From NCBI RefSeq assembly GCF_003573695.1, contig NC_039361.1, positions 91,778,149 to 91,842,148 of the forward strand: a stretch of DNA of 64,000 bases. Reading direction: 5' to 3'. Of the stretch, positions 47,149 to 58,631 are shown one piece after another. The position numbers were made by a program, and so were the translations under genes. Under the pieces are notes generated by a model. The model saw nothing but the letters and a program-made list of their open reading frames with translations, ran no database searches and was not told the DNA's origin. Source of the stretch: Papaver somniferum. Lineage: Eukaryota; Streptophyta; Magnoliopsida; Ranunculales; Papaveraceae. How positions within the stretch are numbered: the first letter of the stretch is position 1; each line of letters begins with the position of its first letter.

Positions 47149-48663
47149 TGATAAGTGCATAATTCATATGATTTTAGTGTCCATTCCATACTTGGTCTAG
47201 CTATTATTCTTGCATATTTTGGTATTACTACTCTTTTTTTCTCTTATTTGTCTCAATTAGGTGAATCATCCAAAAAGGAGATATGAAGTGCTGAAAAGAG
47301 CTAGGAAGAGAAGTATTCCAAGTATCCAAGTGCCCAAGTCCAAGAGAAGTGGAAGAAGTGCGACGAAAAGGAGCAAAACGCTCAAAATCAAGAGACAGGC
47401 CAAAGACGAATCTTAACTCATTCAAATTAAGGATCTATCATCACCATCTTGAAGGGAATTAAAATATAAAAAGAATTCAAAAAGAATAAGGTCATTCTGA
47501 GTTCGGATGAAGAAGTAGTGGCCAAAACAGGTTTTATCAAATACCGAAGACAGTGAAGTCCGCGAACTGGGTTCGCATACCGGGTTCTCAGACTTAATTC
47601 TGAAAATTTCTGCCGGATTTTGAAGTTCGCGTAATGGTTTCGGGCACTTAGAAAATGGAAAACGTGTATCCACACCTTGGAAGACCTAAGGGCACGTTTG
47701 GTTTCGTTAGTTCGTGTTCTCGAGTCGGGTTCTTGAACCGAACTAAATACTTGGAGATCAAGTAATGTAAACCTATAAAAAGGTATTAGGTTATGTAAAA
47801 TAATGAAATCTAATCTCATATCACAAGTTCTACATCAAAACCTAGGGTTTACCTCTTTAGGAGGAAACCACCATTATCATCTTCTTTGTAATATGAGTAG
47901 CTAAATCCTTTATTGATTAAAGATGAATTCAATGTTCCAAGAGTGAAATCTTTATTAATAATATAAATCTATTTGAGGTTTTAATCATCATCATTTGTTT
48001 TTATTATATCTAGGGTTTATGATTGATTCTTAGATTGATTTGGAGTGCACGCTAGATTAGTCTATTAATCATTCTATTGCTAGTAGTGAGTTGAGCGATC
48101 CGTAATTGTCGTGCATCTCCTACACAAGTAGAAAACATGAGACCTTGCAGAGGGATTCTGTAAAGAAATCGTGTGTGGAAACAACACCAGTAAGTGAACC
48201 GAGCGTACTGAGTTTAACTGCTGGAATCAAACCTAAATTCACAAACCCTAAAGTGTTTCGATTGAGTTACACCTTGTAAGCTTACCTCAAGGCGTCTCAG
48301 TTGAATAGAATCCGGTGACTAAGCGTACCTGTTATCTGGTGATACAAGGAGTTTTGGGGATAGCTAAGCATACCTTCTATTTTACGGTTGGTGATGTATG
48401 GTTCTAATGGAAGATAGATAAGTATTATAATCATGTTAACGCTTGGTAACGGCGAAGGATTCCTTAATCATCCTTTTCTTCTTTATTGTCTTTTTATCTA
48501 TCTCACAACCAAACCCCCTTTGTTATTTACTTTGTTTTTCTAATACAAATAACCTATCAATTACACAGCTCTCTGTGGGAACGATCTCTTACTACCGCTA
48601 TATTACCAGTTAATTAGTGGGAAATATCTTTATTAATTTGTTGAGCCTACGACAACCCATACA
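47149..48663 (+). mobile_element. Solo LTR K of a third Ty3/gypsy-type family
   Basis: 1515 bp beginning TGATAAGTGCATAATTCATA and ending CGACAACCCATACA, both forms usual for plant gypsy LTRs, with the GTGGGAACGATCTCTTACTA block near its end. It interrupts the 3' LTR of E, whereas the 5' LTR of E has the unoccupied site. Flanks GTATT (47144-47148) and TTCTT (48664-48668) each differ by one base from the empty site GTCTT. TATAAAA at 47774-47780 may be its promoter. It has no internal region, so it arose by LTR-LTR recombination. Reading frames inside it are chance. Confidence 0.88.
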
Positions 48664-48668
48664 TTCTT

Positions 48669-49926
48669 GTGTAGTACATAAGATTTCCTTGCAATTGAAC
48701 AACTCTCTAACTAGTTCATTTGAGTCATTTGAACTAGTTATGGTGAAGAAGAATATGGTTGATATGAAAGTGAGCATATGTCTAACCATTTGGTTAACTA
48801 TTGTTGAACCAACTAATGTACAATTTTGGGTACAGTTATACAAGCCTAGAAACGTGCATTTCATTTGTGTATAACAAGCCATGTTTTAGATCTAACGGTT
48901 CATAAATATTAGATTGAATCTAATCAGGTTTTCATCTAATGGTGAATATTGAATGCTTAGTTACCAAGCGAACATTGATTGCAAACCCTGATTTGAAAGA
49001 CTATATAAGGGAGAACTCTAGCAACTGGGAAACCTAATCCCCACACATTCTGTGTGATACTAGTTGTGTAAAGATAGAGTCGATTCTCCTTTAACCTTTG
49101 GTTTCTTCTTCTAAACCAGGTTAACGACTTAAAGACTTCATTGGGATTGTGAAGCCAGACCGATACTACTTTGTTTTAGTTGTGTGATCTGATCTTGCTG
49201 TTTCTATCGTACGAGTATAATTGTAATAATTGGCTTGAGATTTCTATCTCCGATAGGCAAGATAAAAATTAATCACAAACATCTTCTCTCATCGTTTGTG
49301 ATTTCAAAATATCTTTTTTCGCTGTGTCGATTAAGACTATGGTGAGGTGATTGATAATACTAGGCTGTTCTTCGAGAATATAAGTCTGGATTATCAATAG
49401 GTTCTTGTTCACCTTGATTTACCAAAAGACGGAACAAAACTCGTAGGTATATTCGTGGGAGACGGATTTATCTATTACTGTAGACTTTTCTGTGTGATAC
49501 AAATTTGTTTATTAAAGTCTTCGACTTTGGGTCGTAGCAACTCTTGGTTGTGGGTGAGATCAGCTAAGGGAATCAAGTACGTAGTATCCTGCTGGTATCA
49601 GAGACGTGAGAGCATAACTGCACCTTGGATCAGTGTGAGATTGGGTTGGGTTCAACTACAGTCCATACCGAAGTTAGTTTGGAGTAAGATAGTGTCTGTA
49701 GCGGCTTAATATAGTGTGTGTTCAATCTGGACTAGGTCCCGGGGTTTTTCTGCATTTGCGGTTTCCTCGTTAACAAAATTCTGGTGTCTGTGTTATTTCT
49801 TTTCCGCATTATATTTTGTTATATAATTGAAATATCACAGGTTGTGCGTTGTTTAATCAATTAGAATATCCGACATTTTGATTGTTGATTTAAATTGATT
49901 GACACTTGGATATTGGTCTTTGGTAC
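48669..49926 (+). repeat. 3' LTR of element E, part right of K
   Basis: Aligns with 40956-42215 and carries TATATAA at 49012-49018. The final 200 or so bases of the LTR are absent. Confidence 0.87.
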
Positions 49927-49955
49927 TATAACAAGTCTCAATCAATTGATTGACC
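49927..49955. other. Deletion junction between E and F
   Basis: Similarity to the LTR of E fades after CTTTGGTAC (49926). About 28 bases of uncertain origin follow (including CAATCAATTGATTGAC), then the 3' internal region of F begins at CTTTAGATTTATTTG. No duplication of AGATT is found, as expected if a deletion removed the edge. Confidence 0.6.
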
Positions 49956-51219
49956 TTTAGATTTATTTGTTTAAATTCTAAAGTTTGTTTGGAAGATGAT
50001 TTTTGCAGTATTAATCTTTATGGTTTTATATATTGCAATATGTTATGGGATATGTGTGTTTGCATCCGTGAACTATGATTGTCCCATACCCTGTCAAAAG
50101 TTATGTCTTTCATATTTCGATATGCATGTATTGATAAAATAATGAATGAACTTTTGACATGACAAAAGTTTTAAGCCTATATTGATGGAAGATAGGATGA
50201 ACTTTTGTTTACAAAGATTATGTCTATTATATGTCGTTATGCAAATAGTGATGAAGATAGAATAAATCTTTGTATATTCCGCAGTATTGATCTTCCCTGA
50301 TCCATATTTTATGTATATACTCTGCGGATCCAAAAGCCTTCTTATGGGAGCATTTACGACTAGACTAATCATAGATTCGTTTGTGATTTATTTGGTTGTG
50401 TATTCCGATTAAATTAATCATGGGTTCTCTCGTGATTAGTTTAATTGAGGATTTTTGGATACAAAATCATTTTTTTTGTGGTTTTTGGTGTCCAAAGAAA
50501 TCCTTCTTATCTTGTAAAAGTAAGGTCTCTCTTGTTGTTCTTTCGGGAATGACATCAAATAGGGGAGATTTCTTATGAACTTGCGCTTAATTTCCATATC
50601 TTTGTGGGGAGTGCGGTTGTGGAATAGTTGAGGAGTTATCTTGTATCTTTATAAACTCGGTAATGAATGCATTTAGCTTCGGCTTTATGATTGCATCTAA
50701 AAAAAGTTGATATGTACTTTTCTTTGGTATTGAAGTGTCTCCATGAAAATTTCATTAGGATCCCGTTTCCGTACCTTTGCCAATTTTATTGACAAAAAGG
50801 GGGAATTAATATGTAGTTCATACTACAAATACATATGGTTTTCGGATCATTATGTAAGGGGGAGTGGTTTTCGTGTTGAGACGAAGTATTGACTAAGGGG
50901 GAGTGATACATATCACCATAGTATTGTTGTCGTAGTTGTGATGTGAGAACTTTGATAATGTGCAATTATACTATGACACAGTATAACAATGATTGAGAGC
51001 TTTTTTTTTTCTCATTGTTATGGCTACGGAACTTCAAAAACAATGATGCTGAATTGAACATCTATGGAATCATGGGAGTACGTGGAAAAGACGAAGTTTT
51101 CGAGTAATGTTGAAGCACCAAGGAGATCAAGCATGTGGACGAGAAGCTATAAAGTTTTATCTTTTTTGTAATCCATATGTATTGATAGTTTTCTCACTAA
51201 AATTGACAAAGTGGGAGAT
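49956..51219 (+). other. Non-coding 3' internal region and polypurine tract of F
   Basis: Counterpart of 44846-46259 in E. It ends in AAAGTGGGAGAT at 51208-51219, a polypurine tract with one T. No gene is seen. Confidence 0.75.
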
Positions 51220-53650
51220 TCTTAGAGCATTGCTCGGTCGAACTCGCATGCATTGCTATCTCAAGCATGTTTGTCAATATTAGTGATCAAAACTATATTC
51301 TTGATTTCTAGTTTACTTATGACTAAGTCTCGGTCTAAGATAGTTAAGTGTAGTTGAGCTCCAGACTCCATGGCGATCATCTTACAAAGACGAATAACTA
51401 CTCGAGGAACAGGTGGAACTTCATCGACTAAAAGGTATGTGGAGACTTGAACTTATCTATCACTCAAAAGTCTATTCTATCTCCTACTCTTGATACAAAG
51501 TCGTATAAGTATGATAGTTTTCATACATACACATTTGCTATTTCGAGCCGACTTTACTCGCTTATCTTTTTCTCGAAATATGTGTTGGTAATCTTTTGCT
51601 TTAAGCATTTTCATCTTTACCCGTGACGAAAGTCATGATGACGTTTCAATATTGAAAATAGCTTTGATGATGATAGTCTTGAATAACGATCGTTATAACA
51701 TTATAGAAGAATGTTTCGATGACTGAAATGTAGAGTTGAGATTATCATCTATGGATATAAGCATATATAGTGTGTTCGCACATTAGTGTATAAATCCATG
51801 TGCCGGAAACCAAGTGCGTGCATATGTGTGCATGCGGTATTGGTGAAGGAGACAGGTTGAGTACGCGTACCAGCGGAAATTTTCATACCGAAAATTTATG
51901 CTGAGTTTGTAGACTAGTAAACCTGTCACCTTAGGTACGCATACCCGTACGCGTACCCGCAGAATTTTTCATACCCGAAAATTTTTGAGTTTGGAAACCA
52001 AAGACAACTCAAATCCGGTAGCTAAGGTACGCATAACCGTACGCGTACCCAAGCTGGTTATTTCTCAAATCGGTAGTTCATGAACTTAAAATAATAAATT
52101 ATAAGGAATACAATCTTTGCAAACCATGGGTATATTGTTCATGAATTGATTCAAGTGGATCCATCCGATTTTGTTTCAATTGTGTCTATGAATAAAGACC
52201 TAAGAAGTTGAACAACTCTTCAACTAGTTCTTATGAGTCATTTGAACTAGTTATGAGAAAGATGAATACGGTTAATATGAATGTGCTTATATGGCTAACC
52301 ATCGGTTAACTATTTGTGAACCAACTAAGTGTACACGTTTAGGTACGATTACTCAAACTTAAATGAATACATTTCATTTGTGTGTGACAACTAAGTTTCG
52401 ATCTAACGGTTGAAAGATATTAGCTTGGTTGAATCAGGTTTTTCATCTAACGGTGAATATTAAATGCTTTGTTACCAAGGTAACTTATATTGCAAACCCT
52501 GATTTGAAAACTATATAAAGGAGACATCTAGAAATTGGAAAAACTAATCCCCACAACTCCTGTGTGATACTAGTTAGTTTTCTAGAGTCGATTCTCCTTT
52601 AACCTTAAGTTTCTTCTCGAGACCCTGTAGGTTAACGACTGAAAGACTTCATTGGGATTGTGAAGCCGGACGAAACTACTTCTCTTGTAGTTGAGCGATC
52701 TGATCTTGCCATTTTCTATCGTACGAGTTCAATTGAATAATGGACTTGATATTATATCTCCGATAGGGAAAGATAAAAATAAATCACAAACATCTTCGTC
52801 TCATCGTTTGTGATTCCGCAATATCTAATTTCGTTACCATACAATTTAGATTATTGTGATATGATTGATAATTCTAGGTTATTCTTCTGGAATATAAGTC
52901 CGGGTTATCAATTAGTTCATGTTCACCTTGATTTATCAAAAGACGGAACAAAAACTCATAGGTTTATATGTGGGACACAGATTTATCTATTATCATAGAA
53001 TTTTTTGTGTGATACAGATTTGTTTATTAAACTCTTCGACTTTGGGTCGTAGCAGCTCTTAGTTGTGTGTGAGATCAGCTAAGGGAATCAAGTGCGTAAT
53101 ATCCTGGTGGGATCAGAGACGTAAGGAGCGCAACTGTACCTTGAATCAGTGTGAGATTTATTAGGGTTCAACTACATTCCAGATCGAAGTTAGTTTGTAG
53201 TAGGCTAGTGTCTGTAGCGGCTTAATACTGTGTGGTGTTCAATCTGGACTAGGTCCCGGGGTTTTTTTGCATTTGTGGTTCCTCTTTAACAAAATTTTCG
53301 GTGTCTGTATTATTTCTATTCTGCATCATATTTTGTTATATAATTGAAATATCACAGGTTGTGCGTTAATATCAATCAATTAGAATATCCAACCTTTGGT
53401 TGTTGATTTAAATTGATTGGCACTTGGATATTGGTCTTTGTTTATCTCTCTAGTATTTGATAAAGATTCGCAGATTTCCATTTGCTTGAGTAAAGATGAA
53501 ATCGAGAGATTGATATATTAACTCTTTGATATACTTTTATCTAGATTGAGTCTGACTGTCTGGTTGATTCTCTAGAAATTATATTGGAGTTAGTCCCTAC
53601 AAATTGCTAATCGAAATATTGGGTGAGGTTGTTAGACCCCCTCCTTTTCA
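51220..53650 (+). repeat. 3' LTR of element F
   Basis: 2431 bp, from TCTTAGAGCATTGC to CCCCTCCTTTTCA. TATA box 52512-52518. It contains GTACGC(A/G)TACC-type repeats between about 51860 and 52050. Confidence 0.9.
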
Positions 53651-53655
53651 CCTTC
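53651..53655. repeat. Right target-site duplication of element F (CCTTC)
   Basis: Exact match to 38130-38134. Confidence 0.93.
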
Positions 53656-53903
53656 TGAATCTCATGAGTCTTAAACACAAAAGCCTTTATTTGTTGAATC
53701 TCTTTTTGCGTCTCCTTCAACACTTCAAGAACATCATAAAACTTCTGAGAATTTGAAGGAACGCCTTTTGGCTTCCTCACATTCCTTCTTTTTATTTTCA
53801 AAGTTGGAGGCAACGGAGATTTCTCTTTTTCCTTCATGATTGATGGCTTGACAATCATATCGACATCTTTTCCATCAGAAGACATAATGCTTGGAGTATC
53901 CAT
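53656..53903 (-). pseudogene. N-terminal part of the small coiled-coil ORF of D
   Basis: Starts at the ATG at 53901-53903 and reads open, with VLEVLKETQKEIQQIK, to the F insertion point. The rest lies at 37999-38134. Before F arrived, the ORF of D appears to have been open throughout, so H and D both support a maintained coding sequence. Confidence 0.8.
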
Positions 53904-54197
53904 AAACGTATGGGTTTGTGAGAGGAAATCTCAATCTCAACAAGTAGTCTTAAGATAAAAGAGAAGGAAAAATAAAGAATGTAGGGTTACGCAACCTTTT
54001 TAACAGGTTCGTGCACGCACAACTCTGAGCCCTAGAAAGAGTAGAATTGTCGAGAATAACCCTCCTTTTATTGATAGACAAGGAATCCAAAAAAAACAAA
54101 TCTAAGAAAAGAAGAAACCAAACTTTTATTAAAGATTGAGAGGTACACAATCTTGTCTCTTTTGATCAGGCACATGAGACAAGATAAATCAACACAA

Positions 54198-55620
54198 TTA
54201 AGTTGTGTTGCGGTGACCAAAAATTTGTCCACCATGTTCCTCCTGAGAGGAATCCACTGCGCGAGTTTAAGCTTGTTTTCTAATCGATTTGCTCTTCGTT
54301 GAAGTTTGTTGACATGTCTCAATTTGTGTTTATATTTGTAACACTTTGATAGTTCATGACCCTTGAGTGAATAATATGAGCACGTCAATCTTGAATATAA
54401 TTCAGGCATCTGAGATGTGCAAGCAGCTAGACACAAGGTGGAACCTGAAATATCATACATAGAGTTTCCAGAGAAGGGGTCAATTTTATCTTCCAGATTA
54501 GTTGGGTTTTCTTCTGAAAGAATATCAAGATTGATGTGTGTATTGCTACAAATCAAACTCAATATTTTCACAAAGAAGTGCAACGCTCGATTTTTCGTCT
54601 TCATTAGAATCATAGCTGTCAGACATTTCATCAAGAGTTGCAGCAAGACCTTTGTTCCTAGTGTATTTCTTTCGATTTAGACACTCATTTGCAAAATGAC
54701 CAAAAACTTTATACTTAAAGCACTGAGGCATATCCTCGTCATCAGTTTCATCAATATCCCTATTTTTAGGAGGAACACGATTATGAGATTTATCTGATGA
54801 CTTGGATTTATCTCTTGAAAACCGTTTACTTCTCTTGTCTTGTGATCAACGAGACTGACTTGTCAAGATCTTTATCTGATGAATCAGCCTCAGAAAGATC
54901 ATCTTCAGAGATATAAAAACTTTTACTTTTATCAAGTAATATAGGGTTCTTCTGTGCTTTGAAAGCAACATCCTTACTAGACTTGGACGTATGCTTATCA
55001 TCAAAGATCTTTAGCTTCCCAACCAGAGTATTTATGGAAAGCTTTGCGAGGTTATTCCCTTCAATGATGGCATGCTTCTTAGAGTCGTATCTAGATGGCA
55101 GCGTTCTGAGAATTTTCATCACAATGTCCTTTTCAAGAATAGTCTTACCCAATGCAAAAGATGCATTAAAAATTACAGACACTTTGTGATTAAACTTATC
55201 AAACGTTTCTTCATCTGCCATACGAAGGTTTTCCCAATCAGATTTAAGGTTTTGAGTCCTAGCTTCTTTCTCACTGGTATTTCCTTAAAATACGGTTTCT
55301 AAGATATTCCAGGCTTCCTTAGCCTTTGTGCGCGTAGTCACATGGTGCTGAAGGTCTGGGGTAATGGAATGTATGATAGCATTTAATCCGTCAGAATTAT
55401 GCTTTGCAGCAAGAATTTCTTCTGGACTATATCTATCTATATCCTTCGGTATAGATACATCGCCTTATGTATTAACTGGCGGATCATATCCATTAACAAC
55501 ACGTACACATGTTTGAAAATTACGAGCTTGAAGAAAAGCACGCATAGCAATTTTCCACCATAAGTAGTTTGAGCCATCGAAGACTGGTGGTACATTTATG
55601 GAGATAGAATTCCTGTCCAT
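54198..55620 (-). pseudogene. SIRE-like copia gag of element D
   Basis: Minus-strand start ATG at 55618-55620, with PPVFDGSNYLWWK. The core is in several frames: a stop near 55285, then RMADEETFDKFNHKV, SFALGK and ILRTLPSRYDSKKHAI (55221-54826), then frameshifts. Both zinc knuckles are present but altered: CFKYKVFGHFANEC and CSYYSLKGHELSKC, each with the second Cys changed to Tyr (TGT to TAT). It ends at TAA 54198-54200, the same place as in E. The following 295 bases lead straight to the small ORF, without pol. It would be a capsid protein of about 470-480 residues if intact. Confidence 0.88.
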
Positions 55621-55672
55621 AGAGTCAGATCGCTACAAACACAGACTTATAAGGTCTTTAATGTGTTTGCCT

Positions 55673-55684
55673 GCTCTGATACCA
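55673..55684 (-). other. Primer-binding site of element D
   Basis: The complement reads TGGTATCAGAGC, two bases from the 5' LTR end. Initiator methionine tRNA type. Confidence 0.92.
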
Positions 55685-55686
55685 AT

Positions 55687-55759
55687 TGAAAAAGCGGGGG
55701 TATAACAACCACACCAAATATTTCAATTAGGAATCTGTATGGACTAACTCCAATATACT
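55687..55759 (-). repeat. 5' LTR of element D, 73-bp piece next to the primer site
   Basis: Matches 34286-34370. Interrupted by L after ATACT and continued at 58637. Confidence 0.9.
55755..55759. repeat. Left target-site duplication of solo LTR L (ATACT)
   Basis: Exact match to 58632-58636. Removal restores CCAATATACTTTCAAG, as at 34352-34367. Confidence 0.96.
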
Positions 55760-58631
55760 TGTTGATGGTGGTTTTTAGCTTAGAGTTAAAATCGTAAAAC
55801 CTTGCATCTGATGTGACGTCACTCTGTAAGGAAACAAATCCATGAGTGCTAACCTCTTCGCTGGAATATTTATTGATCCGTTCAATATATCTACATGAAA
55901 TTTATCCAGACTGGCGAATGTAGCAACCATCTCAGATATTCTGTAAATTTCGGTGCCTTGCCTATATTCACTTAATATAAGTTCATTTGAATACCTTATA
56001 TGCTATGTCCCCTGGCTGAACCCTTAATGTTGATATGGCATGACGACTTATGTTCACTCGCAGCAGAGTAGCGAATTTCCAAATATCAAGGATAAGGTCT
56101 TTGCATAAGGTATTCAATCAGAAAAGCATGCTGCTCTCTGGCAATGAACTTAAAATAACTCTGTGTCAACACATAGAATTCAATCAATTGCCATGACTAA
56201 CTTTAAGAAGTTAGGGTTTCGCGCCTCGCACAGTATACCAGACCTTGCTTGATGAAAGTAAGCCTAGGAAAACTAGGAAATTAATCCGCCATGGATTAGT
56301 AGGTGCAAAACCCTTCCCAGAATCAGAAAAACAGGGAGCCGCAACAGCAAAGGGAGGCGTGGCCATTCCTTAGGCCAGCTGGCGCCACTTGCCATTGGCC
56401 ACGCTCCATCCTAAACGGCCCTATTTCCTTCGACCAATCAGGTCGCTTTAAACTCGCCATGCACACATAAGTTGTGGCTGGGCCCATACTTTCCGTCCCC
56501 GCTTCCCATCGACCAATCAGGTCGCTCTAAAGCTGCCACACTCTCGCCAGAAGTGTAGCCACACCCATGCTTGTCCGACCCTCTTTTAATCGACTAATCA
56601 GGTCGCTCTAAAACTGCCACACTCTCACCAGAAGTGTATCCGAGCCTTATGTTTGGAGGCCCCCTTTTCTTGGCCAATCAAGTCGCTCTAAACTTGCCAC
56701 CATACATTAAAGGCCAAACGCACCCTGCCGCGCCACCATACTAACTGGAAATTCAAACGCAGCCCTGCCACAACAACATATTGATCGGCATGCCAACATG
56801 CCACTCTAACATGACAACATGCCACTCTGCCGCGGTAACATGCCAACATGCCACTTCGTGGCAACCTGCCATAAATAGCGCCCTATGTGCTAACTTACCT
56901 CCTGTTCGTGGCCAACGCTATGAAAAGCTTAAGATTAGGGTATCTGGTCAAACACACGCCCATGCATTAACCAAAGCCCTAATTTCCAGTTGTGGCACAA
57001 ATTATGCCACTTCGACCCCGCAACATGCCACGAGCCATGTGGGACCCAAGAAACCTTAGGGTTGGCGCCACATCATAGCCACCCACGACAATCCCTACTC
57101 ATGTGGCCATTTCCATACTATGACCTTGCCATGGTTCCTTTGGAATATCCATGGCGCCATTTGCACAAAAGTATCACCATGCCGCATTCCACACACACTA
57201 CTTAGGGTTTCGACATGCCAAACCATAATTTGGGAAAAGTTTCTACGCCAACCAAAGCCAAATAATGTTTCCCAGAGCAGTGGGATTGATGTGAAAACAT
57301 GGCCAATGTTGCCACATGTGGGTCCAACACCATGGCGCCAAACCCTAGCCTTGGACATTTTACAACGCCACTGGCATGCCGCTATGCCACGGCTACTAGC
57401 ATGCCGCTATGCCACGGCTACTAGCATGCCGTCATGCCACTGGCGTGCAACTAGCATGCCAGTATGCCAATGGCGCCACTCCTCTATACAAAGATATGCG
57501 GCCATAATCAATGGCCATCCTTCCTCGTGAGATGATATCTCGGCCATCCAAGTTCACCACCGAACTGACAGACTTGTGGCAAGTTTCAGGCGACCAGCTG
57601 CCTAAATCTAGTGGTCAAGGCTACGCCAGGCGCCACTTGCACCACCGTGCCACTGGAATGCACGAGCTATGCCATCCATGCCACATTGCCACTGGCGTAT
57701 ACCAAAACGCCACTGTAACATCATCAGGCACCACACAAGGTAGCCATAATCAACGGCTACCCTCCTTCATGAGATGCGATCTCAGCCATCGAAGTTCGCC
57801 ACCGAACTGACAAACTTGTGGCAAGTTTTAGGCGACCAACCAAAACGAGCCTAATAGCATTACATGTTATTTTCCTGCGGTAAGTCCCTTGACTTTGACT
57901 TGCTGCACGTAACGAAGTGCTACATTTTTTCCACGAAAACACTCGAGACATCAAACACGTCACAAACTGGGGGATGCTCATCAGGGTATTGGTCTGGCGG
58001 TTTACAGCGTGCAACGTGCAATGCGCCCGTTACAAGAAAGTGCCATGAAGTGGGACAATTAGTGGTGGTAAAAAGTAACGGTGTAAACGAATTCATTTCC
58101 TTCATCATGGAAGCATAGTGTCTGATGGTTACACGAATTCACTTCCTTCATCATGGAAGCATAACGTCTGACGGTTAAACGTTACTGTTTTCTTCCACCA
58201 CTCAATCATTTCACTTCCTATGAGACCAGGGTACGTTTCAATATGACTTGTATAAATAGGCTTCACCTATTTTCACTAAACAACAAGTTTGGGTCGGCAA
58301 CAACACAGTATCTAGAAATCACCTGGTAGCTTTCCATTCTGCTAGCCAGTTCTACTTTCAGATACAACTCATAGACAACCAAACCTTCAGAATCAACTAT
58401 TCTGGTCTCAACACTCTCTTCGCTTCCCTCCCTAAGACCAACCCTTCTTCTTCACTTTGTGATCGAAGCAAGCCTGGAATGGCCATTTCTTGGTTTAGGA
58501 CAGGATTGTACAGATTGATCTCTCGAATCAAAAGTACTTCCGTGCAGTACATTATTTAGGGCTTAGATTCGTTTCTCATCCACACACCCAAAATTATTAA
58601 AATCAACAGAAACGGTTTTCACCCACAAACA
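55760..58631 (+). mobile_element. Solo LTR L of the B family
   Basis: 2872 bp from TGTTGATGGTGG to TTTTCACCCACAAACA, with a perfect ATACT duplication and no internal region. It aligns with the LTRs of B, including TATAAATA at 58251-58258 and the last roughly 450 bp. It carries four CCAAT-type repeat units (56433, 56512, 56593, 56673) where B has two, and a short duplication near 58090-58165 (ACGAATTCA(C/T)TTCCTTCATCATGGAAGCATA). It arose by recombination between two LTRs. Its several reading frames are not genes. Confidence 0.93.

Larger units (their letters stand above)
40097..49926 (+). mobile_element. Element E: pol-less SIRE-like copia element with gag
   Basis: 5' LTR 40097-42425 (2329 bp), primer site 42428-42439, gag 42492-44048, small ORF 44350-44737, non-coding tail, polypurine tract 46248-46258, 3' LTR from 46260, interrupted by solo LTR K at 47149-48663 and losing similarity near 49926. 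The possible left duplication is AGATT (40092-40096); the right one is lost. No protease, integrase, RT or RNase H sequence is present, although gag and the 3' ORF are clear. Confidence 0.88.
38135..53650 (+). mobile_element. Element F: SIRE-like copia element, partly deleted, carrying E
   Basis: Its outer ends are certain from the CCTTC duplication. The 5' LTR piece is 38135-40096 and the 3' LTR 51220-53650. The two share private features, such as GTGCGTGCATATGTGTGCATGCGG and the GTACGCGTAC blocks, and differ from E. Only the 3' non-coding internal region remains (about 49956-51219). The end of the 5' LTR, the primer site, gag and the small ORF are missing, along with the right end of E. One deletion spanning the E-F boundary would explain all these losses. 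Confidence 0.85.

Noticed and set aside
47427..47819. Overlapping minus-strand frames of 83-130 codons
   Set aside because: They lie inside solo LTR K, with no motif and no conserved counterpart.
40097..53650. A possible single composite element with three LTRs
   Set aside because: The LTRs at 38135 and 51220 share private sequence, while those at 40097 and 46260 share a different set. Two elements plus a deletion fit better.
57120..57530. 136-codon frame in solo LTR L
   Set aside because: Biased GCCA-rich LTR sequence. Not conserved as a frame in the LTRs of B.
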